DNA of 6,900 bases from Planctomycetota bacterium (lineage in GTDB: Bacteria > Planctomycetota > Planctomycetia > Pirellulales > UBA1268). Under the pieces are notes generated by a model. It saw nothing but the letters and a program-made list of their open reading frames with translations. It had not been told where the DNA came from and did not search any database. A program made the position numbers and the translations under genes. The DNA lies in NCBI GenBank assembly GCA_027622795.1, contig JAQBZA010000179.1:1-6900 (forward strand), given 5' to 3'. Positions 1-5,766 of the stretch are shown piece by piece (position 1 is the stretch's first letter; each line of letters opens with the position of its first letter).

Positions 1-1
1 G

Positions 2-346
2 ACCCAACCGGCCCCGGCAGCGACACCAAAAACCTTCAGCGACATGCCCGCCCCCGCTGTGAAGAAGGAGGCCGAAGGCTGGCAGGGCTCAAACCTGCAG
101 CACATCGACCCGGAAACCGCCGGTGCTGTGCGAGCGGAAAAGCCTGTTGAAGACGGCCTTGAGCCAATCTCAACGCCTGAGGCCCGGTCACCGGCCGCTG
201 GCCCCGAGGGCTCATCAGAGCCGAGCGTGGCTCCAGTCGGCCCTGCCGTAGAGCCTGCACCTCCAGTTGGCAGTTCCCGTGACGTGCCGGCCGCCGAAAC
301 CTCTGCCATCCCCCCCTTCGCCGGTCGCGGTGGCCGCACGACCTGA
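2..346 (+). CDS. C-terminal part of a Pro/Ala-rich protein of unknown function (5' end outside window)
   Basis: An open frame runs from the window edge to a TGA stop at 344-346 and gives at least 114 residues. The composition is strongly biased to Pro, Ala, Glu, Gly and Ser, with repeated short blocks such as PAPAA, EPSVAPVGPAVEPAPPVG and PAAETS. It has no hydrophobic segment and no catalytic motif. This looks like an intrinsically disordered tail or linker, and the folded part of the protein would lie upstream of the window. Methionine codons inside the frame (for example at 44) are unlikely to be the real start, because the frame stays open to the edge with the same composition. The function cannot be judged from this fragment. 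The opposite strand also stays open here (36-536), but that reading is Arg-rich and runs into the well-supported ThuA gene, so I prefer the plus-strand reading. Confidence is moderate because low-complexity GC-rich frames can stay open by chance. Confidence 0.5.
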   Translation, partial: TQPAPAATPKTFSDMPAPAVKKEAEGWQGSNLQHIDPETAGAVRAEKPVEDGLEPISTPEARSPAAGPEGSSEPSVAPVGPAVEPAPPVGSSRDVPAAETSAIPPFAGRGGRTT

Positions 347-359
347 TTGGTAGGGTGTT

Positions 360-411
360 GCCACGGTTCTTCCCGTGGCGGTAGTCTCGCACGACTGTGG
401 TGGGCCCACAG
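360..411 (+). repeat. Two consecutive small hairpins upstream of the ThuA gene
   Basis: GCCACGG (360-366) and CCGTGGC (373-379) form a perfect 7-bp stem around the 6-base loop TTCTTC. Sixteen bases on, CTGTGG (395-400) and CCACAG (406-411) form a 6-bp stem around a 5-base loop. Neither is followed by a T-run, so a classical intrinsic terminator is not supported. They lie between the upstream stop (346) and the ThuA start (436). They could shape the leader transcript, act as an operator, or have no function. Confidence 0.4.
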
Positions 412-424
412 CGATCCTGCAAGT

Positions 425-428
425 GGAG
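425..428 (+). promoter_or_regulatory. Ribosome binding site of the ThuA gene
   Basis: GGAG lies seven bases before the ATG at 436. It supports this ATG over the in-frame GTG at 397, which would place 13 extra polar residues in front of a good signal peptide. Confidence 0.6.
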
Positions 429-435
429 AAACACG

Positions 436-1311
436 ATGAACGTCGTTCGTGCCACAGTGTTGGCAAGCATCGCCATGGCATGTTTGTCCGCTGCCGCCGC
501 ACCGCAAAAAGCCCTGATCGTCGATGGCCAAAACAATCATCGCTGCTGGCCCGCAACGACAGCCATGATGAAGCGCTATCTTGAGGAGACAGGGCTCTTC
601 ACCGTCGACGTGATAACCCACGCGCCGAAGGGGGAGGACCCCGACTTTAAGCCTCGCTTCATGGACTACACCGTAGTCGTCAGTAATTTCGGCCATGGGG
701 CAGCGATGTGGCCCGAAGAAACCCGTACGGCGTTGGAACAGTATGTGTCCAACGGGGGCGGTCTCGTGGTTGTTCATGCCGCCGACAACTCGTTTCCCAA
801 CTGGGAGGCCTACAACAGGATGATCGGGCTTGGTGGCTGGGGTGGACGCAATGAGAAGAGTGGGCCCTATCTCTATTTTGATGCCGATGGAAACCTCGTC
901 CGTGACACGAAGGCTGGGCCAGGAGGTAGTCATGGACCACAGCATGAATTCGTCGTCGTCGTTCGTGATGCAACCCATCCAATCGTGCAAGGCATGCCCA
1001 CGATGTGGATGCACGCCAAGGACGAACTCTACGACAGCCTCCGCGGACCGGCTGAAAACATAACCGTGCTTGCCACTGCCTTTTCTCCGAAGACCCAGCG
1101 TCATGAGCCGATGATCATGACCATCGACTTCGGAAAAGGCCGTGTCTTTCACACACCGATGGGGCATGAGACGTACTCGATGGAATGTGTCGGATTCATC
1201 ACGACGTTCCAACGGGGAGCAGAGTGGGCCGCCACCGGCAGCGTGACAAAGCCAATGCCGACCGACTTTCCATCGGCAGACGCCTCTTCTTCGCGATCCG
1301 CCCTCGACTGA
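436..1311 (+). CDS. Exported ThuA-domain (trehalose utilization-like) protein
   Basis: The 291-residue product starts with a Sec signal peptide: Arg at residue 5, a hydrophobic stretch at about 6-18, then AAAA at 19-22 before the mature chain. It is therefore probably exported. The rest matches the ThuA family, which has a class I glutamine amidotransferase-like fold. Visible elements are an opening beta strand with ALIVDGQNNHRCW (about 26-38), a strand with VVVSNFGHG (about 80-88), the nucleophile-elbow-like GGGLVVVHAADNSF (about 107-120), and a C-terminal strand ending in TPMGHE (about 240-245) followed by FQRGAEWAATG (about 258-268). The usual amidotransferase Cys is replaced in the elbow by His-Ala, as is common in ThuA proteins, so glutaminase activity is not expected. 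Family members are linked to sugar metabolism, and planctomycetes carry many secreted copies, often of unknown substrate. The gene appears to be transcribed alone or with the upstream fragment. Confidence 0.85.
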   Translation: MNVVRATVLASIAMACLSAAAAPQKALIVDGQNNHRCWPATTAMMKRYLEETGLFTVDVITHAPKGEDPDFKPRFMDYTVVVSNFGHGAAMWPEETRTALEQYVSNGGGLVVVHAADNSFPNWEAYNRMIGLGGWGGRNEKSGPYLYFDADGNLVRDTKAGPGGSHGPQHEFVVVVRDATHPIVQGMPTMWMHAKDELYDSLRGPAENITVLATAFSPKTQRHEPMIMTIDFGKGRVFHTPMGHETYSMECVGFITTFQRGAEWAATGSVTKPMPTDFPSADASSSRSALD

Positions 1312-1316
1312 CGGCA

Positions 1317-1350
1317 CCGGCTTCTCGGCCGGCAACGACCGCGCTTTTTT
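1317..1350 (+). terminator. Possible weak terminator after the ThuA gene
   Basis: CCGGC (1317-1321) and GCCGG (1328-1332) pair around a 6-base loop. A run of six T (1345-1350) follows, but only after a 12-base gap. The stem is short and the T-run is too far away for a textbook terminator, so this is a weak call. The rest of the 1312-1421 gap shows no gene and no recognisable promoter. Confidence 0.25.
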
Positions 1351-1421
1351 CCAGAATTTCATGGTCGCGCTGCGATTGTTCATGAGGCACGGCAGGCCAC
1401 GCTCCTCACGGAATTGATGTC

Positions 1422-2258
1422 TTGCCGTCGTGCCAAAAGATCATCGGCGTGGACTTCACATCGGCACCGTGCAGAAAAAAGCCGATCACGATCGCCGTCG
1501 GCACTCTGGATCGTCGGCATGCGTATCGCCTCACCGACATCCACAACCTTGAAAGCTTCTGTGAGTTCACTCGCTTTCTGCAGGTGGAGGAGGCATGGGT
1601 CGGGGGTTTTGATCTGCCGTTCGGGCAGCCGCGTGTGCTCATCGAACATGAGGGCTGGCCAACCACATGGCCACAGTTCGTCCGGTTCTACTGCACCCAG
1701 CCACGCGAGCACCTTCGCAGCACGTTCCGCCGCTGGTGCGATGGCCGCCCGGCTGGTCACAAATTCGCGTGGCGGGCTACCGACAAGCCGGCCGGCTCGA
1801 GCCCGGCGATGCGGTGGGCCAATCCGCCTGTGGCTTGGATGATGCATGCCGGCATCGAGCGCATGCTCGATGCCGGCCTCACGTTCCCAGCCCATCGACA
1901 TCCGGGCCGTCGTGGGCAGCCAAGCCGCATTGCACTGGAGGCCTATCCGGGATTCACCGCCCGGAAAATTACATCGCGATCCTACAAGAGTGACGACCCC
2001 GCACGACAGACGCCTGACCGCCGCCGCAACCGCACAGCCATCCTGAGGGCGCTTCTCGATGGAGCAGCCGGCCTTGCGGTGCGACTGATCGTCACCGACA
2101 CGTGGCGGCGCCGACTCGTAGGCGATGGACGTGGCGATCTGCTCGATGCCGTGATTTGCTCTCTCCAGGCCGCGCATGCAGCCACGCTACCCCGGTATGG
2201 ACTGCCCCGCTCCGTCGATCCCCTTGAGGGTTGGATCGCCTCCGTGCCGTGGCGATGA
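1422..2258 (+). CDS. DUF429 family protein (predicted RNase H-like fold nuclease)
   Basis: The 278-residue product carries the ordered motifs of DUF429. These are an N-terminal strand with an acidic residue, IIGVDFTSAP (residues 7-16), a second strand with GGFDLPFG (61-68), the EAYPG block (173-177), and a C-terminal acidic helix GDLLDAVICSLQAA (238-251). The spaced acidic residues (Asp11, Asp64, Glu173, Asp239 and/or Asp242) fit the metal-binding pattern expected for an RNase H-like fold. The biochemical activity of the family is not established. No signal peptide or membrane segment is seen, so it is probably cytoplasmic. The in-frame stop at 1383-1385 limits the 5' end, and no ATG or GTG lies between it and the GVD strand. 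TTG at 1422 is therefore the likeliest start, with only a weak GGA at 1410-1412 ahead of it. The stop lies ten bases from the stop of the convergent acyltransferase gene. Confidence 0.8.
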   Translation: MPSCQKIIGVDFTSAPCRKKPITIAVGTLDRRHAYRLTDIHNLESFCEFTRFLQVEEAWVGGFDLPFGQPRVLIEHEGWPTTWPQFVRFYCTQPREHLRSTFRRWCDGRPAGHKFAWRATDKPAGSSPAMRWANPPVAWMMHAGIERMLDAGLTFPAHRHPGRRGQPSRIALEAYPGFTARKITSRSYKSDDPARQTPDRRRNRTAILRALLDGAAGLAVRLIVTDTWRRRLVGDGRGDLLDAVICSLQAAHAATLPRYGLPRSVDPLEGWIASVPWR

Positions 2259-2268
2259 CGTGGTCACC

Positions 2269-3399
2269 TCAATCGCACAGCCAGCGCATCAGCGACTCTG
2301 TTGACGGGATCCGCCGCCGATCGACGCAGTGAAAGAAAAACGCGGCTCCGATGAGAAACCCGGCCGCCAGCACGAGTGATGCCGCCGGCGGCATTGCCAC
2401 CTGCCACAGGGCTGTCGTCTCTCCGGTCGCGACCGCCCCCCAAACCCACAGCGGCCACACGTGAACGACGTGATGGAGCAGATACATCGACAGGGCATGC
2501 CGACTGAGCGGCGTCGCCCAGTCGAGCAACCAGCCCCAATCATCGCGCCGCCCATCGAGCAACTGATGCAGGATTGCCACCATGAGGGTCACCGTGCCGG
2601 CCGTCCCCAAACAGTAGGCCGTCGACGCCGGAAACATCGTCCAACCGCGGCCCCCCTCGCCGGTGAGTACGGCTGGGAGGGCGTCCCAGGTCGCGGTTAT
2701 CGCGAGGGCTGTTGCAATGCCGGCCACACCGCTGGCTGCGATGTGCCGTAGCCGCCCGCTACGGTTCCCGTCAAAGAGCCACGCCGCAAATGCGTGCCCC
2801 AGCAGGGGAAAGGCCAGCCAGGGAAAGATCGGGAAGTAGCCGACGACCAGCCAGCCGAGCAGCACGTCGGTGAGTGTGAAGTCATAGTCGAAGTAGCCAG
2901 CCTGCCAGTACGCCGTATAGTCAACAGCCACCCGCATTGCGGGGCTCACGAAGATGATCAGCACAGCCGCCATTCCGACCACCCAGTCGGGCATCCGGCG
3001 CGCCACGTCAAGCACAAGCAGGCCCACGCCGATGAGCGTGAGAATATCCCAGTTGAAGATATCCTCAGGCAGCCACACCAAGACATTGAAAGCAAAGCCG
3101 AGGCCAATCAGGAACAAGCCCCGACGAACGGTTCGCTTTGAAATCGTCTCATCGGACAGGCCGCGCTGCGTCTGCACGCCAAGCCACAAGCGATAGCTCA
3201 TACCGGAGAGGAGCGCAAAAATCGGTGCGGCAAATCCCGTCGGGAGCCACCAGACACGATGGACGCCCTCAAACGGCCCACTCCCCCCGTCGTACCAGCC
3301 TGACAGGTTTTCAACGAAGTGCACCACGACCATCAACACGATCGCCACGGCCCGGAGGACGTCGATCGAAGCCTGCCGAGGCGCCGCCGCATGGCTCAC
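2269..3399 (-). CDS. Multi-pass membrane acyltransferase, DUF1624/HGSNAT-like
   Basis: The 376-residue product is strongly hydrophobic, with about nine or ten predicted membrane segments. It has the opening block SIDVLRAVAIVLMVVVHF (residues 11-28), whose conserved Arg and the His at 27 match the acyl-transfer region of heparan-alpha-glucosaminide N-acetyltransferase-like proteins (DUF1624) and related acyltransferases. It continues with AAPIFALLSGMSYRLW (57-72), the FPIFPWLAFPLLGHAF block (189-204), and a late PLSRHALSMYLLHHVVH (297-313). Relatives transfer acyl groups from cytoplasmic donors to sugars or other acceptors across the membrane, but the substrate here is unknown. I chose the GTG at 3399 because it overlaps the upstream stop as GTGA and is preceded by GAGGGG. 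The longer reading from 3474 would add an Arg-rich stretch that only shadows the upstream gene. It is the last gene of a three-gene operon. DUF418 is an alternative family name. Confidence 0.8.
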   Translation of the reverse strand: MSHAAAPRQASIDVLRAVAIVLMVVVHFVENLSGWYDGGSGPFEGVHRVWWLPTGFAAPIFALLSGMSYRLWLGVQTQRGLSDETISKRTVRRGLFLIGLGFAFNVLVWLPEDIFNWDILTLIGVGLLVLDVARRMPDWVVGMAAVLIIFVSPAMRVAVDYTAYWQAGYFDYDFTLTDVLLGWLVVGYFPIFPWLAFPLLGHAFAAWLFDGNRSGRLRHIAASGVAGIATALAITATWDALPAVLTGEGGRGWTMFPASTAYCLGTAGTVTLMVAILHQLLDGRRDDWGWLLDWATPLSRHALSMYLLHHVVHVWPLWVWGAVATGETTALWQVAMPPAASLVLAAGFLIGAAFFFHCVDRRRIPSTESLMRWLCD

Positions 3400-4193
3400 G
3401 TCGCGGCCCCTCGCGACAGCAAATCGACGACGAGCAACGCGGTCTGGATCACCAGAAGCACCACGATCGCCCACTCCAACGCCATCTGCCGCTGCGCGAT
3501 GCCGAACTCTGAAATCCGCTGCCCGCAGGCTTCATACAGCCGTTCTGCAAGCTCGGCCCGATCAACCGCAAACTCATGCCGCTCAGCCAGTCGCGTGCGG
3601 TCGCGTAGCCGCTCACCAAGTTGGCTCGCGAGGGTGGGCGGGTGCACCGGAGGGGCATGCGCCGCCGGCGCGAGGACCGCCAGCCGTCCTCGGACAGCCA
3701 CCGCCTCGCGAAACCGGCTCGCCAATGTGCCCCGTCGGCTCACCGCGCGCCCTTCGAATTCGAAGGCGTGGGGGGCGTCTTCCTCGACTGTGGCCACAAG
3801 GTCGACACACCGCTGCTCAAGTTGGCGGAGTTCTCCTTCGCAGCTTGCGAAGTCGGATAACGCGGTTGTCAACAGTTCCAGCCGCGATACTGGTCCGACC
3901 ACGGCTGCCTGACCAGGCTTCCAAACGACATGGCAGCCATACAGCGGCACCGTGATGACGGGCAGCGATGTGAAGTCCCGCGGATCAACTTCAGCAGCCC
4001 ACGCAGTGACGGTCTCGGTGATACGAACAGGATTGGGGGCTGATTCTCCGTCGTTACCATCCGGCAACGGGACGATCAGCATGAGAAGTTCCTCGTTGCA
4101 GGCCAACGGCACGCGTCGCAGCGATGCATCAGCCGGCAGCCCCGCCGGAATCCTCCCGGCATCCCGTGGCTCATCGTGATCGGTGACAATCAC
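3396..4193 (-). CDS. Tail-anchored coiled-coil protein, possible DUF155/RMD1-like
   Basis: The 265-residue product has a mixed N-terminal half with a likely beta strand at VITVPLYGCHVVWKPG (residues 79-94). Charged helices rich in Leu, Glu and Arg follow, at about 102-137 and 188-235. One C-terminal membrane helix, LEWAIVVLLVIQTALLVVDLL (239-259), ends in SRGAAT. This architecture recalls DUF155 (yeast Rmd1, Sif2/Sif3 and bacterial relatives): length of about 260, a YG..V.W strand, helices that run into LEW followed by Ile/Leu, and a single C-terminal anchor. The match rests on shape and two short motifs, so family membership is a hypothesis, and no enzymatic residues are evident. The GTG start at 4193 overlaps the upstream TGA as GTGA and has GGAGG seven bases ahead. 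The stop overlaps the acyltransferase start in the same way. It could be a membrane scaffold for its two operon partners. Alternatively, it is an unrelated lineage-specific protein. Confidence 0.7.
   Translation of the reverse strand: MIVTDHDEPRDAGRIPAGLPADASLRRVPLACNEELLMLIVPLPDGNDGESAPNPVRITETVTAWAAEVDPRDFTSLPVITVPLYGCHVVWKPGQAAVVGPVSRLELLTTALSDFASCEGELRQLEQRCVDLVATVEEDAPHAFEFEGRAVSRRGTLASRFREAVAVRGRLAVLAPAAHAPPVHPPTLASQLGERLRDRTRLAERHEFAVDRAELAERLYEACGQRISEFGIAQRQMALEWAIVVLLVIQTALLVVDLLSRGAAT
3407..3412 (-). promoter_or_regulatory. Ribosome binding site of the acyltransferase, inside the upstream gene
   Basis: On the minus strand GAGGGG lies seven bases before the GTG at 3399. It sits within the last codons of the preceding gene, which fixes the start and indicates translational coupling. 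Confidence 0.6.
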
Positions 4194-5620
4194 TGCAGTG
4201 CCTCCATCGTGGCTCGATCTCGATCCATCAGCATCGTACCCGGGCCACTCGCATGCTCCGCCACGACCCAGCCGGCCACATGCTCGGCCGAGTCGAGGAC
4301 GCCGTTGAGCGTGGAATCGTAAAGATAGTCTCCCACCACAAAGAATCTGGAATGGGCACGCGATGGCCGGTGCCGGCGGTCAACCGGCAGCCGTGACCAG
4401 CCACCGGGGAGCGCGCTGACCGCGTTGGTCCAGCGATGCACGCGAGCCTCCATTACCCGATCCCGACAGATGGCGAGGGGAGGCGGCAGGGAATCGAGGA
4501 CGGTGGCGACAAGGGCGTCATCGGTAAGAGAGGCCATCTCAACGGCTGCCGTACCACCTATCAACCAGCCGAGCACACCGTTGGTGGCGCATGGATCGCA
4601 AGCCGACTCCACATAGAGGCAGGTACCTCCGAAGGCATCAAGCATGACATACGCGTCGTCGCCGGGCAAAACAGGCACCGGTCGATCGAGGAGGACGCTG
4701 ACCCGTAAATAATGGGCCGGGTGATCGTGATGCTCAACGTGCTGCCGCATGGCGTCAGCGAGGGCCGTGTCGGTAAACCGAACCCGTTTGAGCGCGTCCA
4801 TCGGGAGCGCGAGGATGACCGTGTCGAAATCCTCTACCAGGTGTCGCTCGCCTGACCGGAACTGAAGCTGGAGCGCTCCATTCGGTCCAGTGCCCACCGC
4901 AGTCACTGCCGCGTTCAGCCGCACGTCGGCCGCCAGCCGTCCGGCGACCGCCTGCATCAGCTGCTCGTTGCCGCCAGGAATGCGGTAGAGTTGCATGTAG
5001 GCGGGATCATTCATGAGATAGTTTTGCAGTCCATAGCCACAGCTTGTCTCCCCAGCCTCGGTGGCCAGGTCGCTATGGATCATGACATCGACATACCGGC
5101 GGGCCTTGCCGCAACCGATTCCATCGAGCGCAGGTTCAAATCGCCCTGCAGCCACCGCATCGCCAGCATGGTCTGATCCCGACTCATAAAAATCTGCAGG
5201 TGTCATGGCGGAGCGTGATCGGATGTCGAAGTTGGCAAATTCACGGCGGGCAGACGCACCGCCAACATCACCGAGGTCATCAAGGTTGGCAATCGATCGG
5301 CCGGCCACGAACACTGCCGATCCTCCGATAGCAACCGTCGGAAGCCCCAGTTGCTGTACGAGTTCCCGCAACGGATCCACATCGACTGGAGAATAGTCGT
5401 ACAACTCTGCAGCCCCTGCCTCATACTGGATGTCGGCTGAAGCAAATGATGCCGTGCACACCTTCCCGCCAAGCCGAGCCGTGGCTTCAAAGATTGTCAA
5501 GGACAACGGCACGGCGGTACGTTGCTCGAGATGCCACGCCGTGAAGAGCCCCCCGGGTCCGCCGCCGACGATGGCCACGCGTGGGAGCTTGCCACTGGAA
5601 TCCGCTAACCAGGCACTCAT
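4190..5620 (-). CDS. FAD-dependent oxidoreductase, flavin amine oxidase-like
   Basis: The 476-residue product has an N-terminal Rossmann dinucleotide-binding motif, VAIVGGGPGGLFTAWHLE (residues 15-32). The acidic strand end and second FAD motif follow, IFEATARLGGKV (43-54), then GAAELYDY (69-76). A mid-protein RIPGGNEQLMQAVAGRLA (213-230) is typical of amine oxidases and protoporphyrinogen oxidases. The C-terminal FAD motif is FFVVGDYLYDSTLNGVLDSA (426-445). The length and motif order fit the flavin-containing amine oxidoreductase family (PF01593). The substrate cannot be deduced. There is no signal peptide or membrane segment, so it probably acts in the cytoplasm. The ATG at 5620 lies 14 residues before the FAD strand and is preferred. 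The frame stays open to a TTG at 5680, and neither start has a clear Shine-Dalgarno site. It is the first gene of an operon with the DUF155-like and acyltransferase genes. Confidence 0.85.
   Translation of the reverse strand: MSAWLADSSGKLPRVAIVGGGPGGLFTAWHLEQRTAVPLSLTIFEATARLGGKVCTASFASADIQYEAGAAELYDYSPVDVDPLRELVQQLGLPTVAIGGSAVFVAGRSIANLDDLGDVGGASARREFANFDIRSRSAMTPADFYESGSDHAGDAVAAGRFEPALDGIGCGKARRYVDVMIHSDLATEAGETSCGYGLQNYLMNDPAYMQLYRIPGGNEQLMQAVAGRLAADVRLNAAVTAVGTGPNGALQLQFRSGERHLVEDFDTVILALPMDALKRVRFTDTALADAMRQHVEHHDHPAHYLRVSVLLDRPVPVLPGDDAYVMLDAFGGTCLYVESACDPCATNGVLGWLIGGTAAVEMASLTDDALVATVLDSLPPPLAICRDRVMEARVHRWTNAVSALPGGWSRLPVDRRHRPSRAHSRFFVVGDYLYDSTLNGVLDSAEHVAGWVVAEHASGPGTMLMDRDRATMEALQ
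4201..4205 (-). promoter_or_regulatory. Strong ribosome binding site for the middle gene of the operon
   Basis: On the minus strand a full GGAGG lies exactly seven bases before the GTG at 4193. It sits inside the last codons of the FAD oxidoreductase gene. This is the best Shine-Dalgarno site in the window and settles the start of the middle gene. Confidence 0.7.
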
Positions 5621-5766
5621 AACAATGAGAAACGGTTGGCGAGGGCGAAAGTTGCAACTGCCCCCTGATGCCGCCCACAACTTCCTCGAGCCGGTGACAG
5701 ATGCGATGAATGGACGACAGTACGATCGTGAGTTACATTCCCCTTCAAATCTTCGGAACCTCCATC
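5621..5766. promoter_or_regulatory. Divergent intergenic region between the operon and the MerR-HTH/TPR gene
   Basis: This stretch of about 146 bases separates two divergent starts, at 5620 (minus) and 5767 (plus). It must hold the operon promoter and probably that of the regulator-like gene. I could not find a convincing -35/-10 pair on either strand. The minus-strand TTGCAA within the palindrome at 5650-5659 could serve as a -35, but no good -10 follows at the right spacing. The part at about 5728-5766 is richer in A and T than its surroundings, which fits a leader. Confidence 0.5.
5649..5683. repeat. Palindrome plus repeated half-site, candidate operator
   Basis: AGTTGCAACT (5650-5659) is a perfect 10-bp palindrome. 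Its half-site returns as CAACTT at 5678-5683, which also forms an inverted repeat with AAGTTG at 5649-5654. The two CAACT copies start 23 bases apart, about two helical turns. Such spacing is common for dimeric regulators, so this is a plausible operator for the divergent HTH protein. That role is inference, and short repeats of this size can occur by chance. Confidence 0.35.

Noticed and set aside
36..536. Minus-strand open frame of 166 codons at the left end
   Set aside because: It overlaps the supported ThuA signal peptide region, and its product is Arg-rich and low in protein-like pattern.
1380..2177. Minus-strand open frame of 265 codons opposite the DUF429 gene
   Set aside because: It is the mirror of a gene with clear ordered family motifs. 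Its own translation is Arg/Ala-rich without any recognisable domain.
3319..3912. Plus-strand open frame of 197 codons rich in Ser and Arg
   Set aside because: It is the antisense shadow of the tail-anchored coiled-coil gene, whose start, stop and ribosome binding site all fit the operon.
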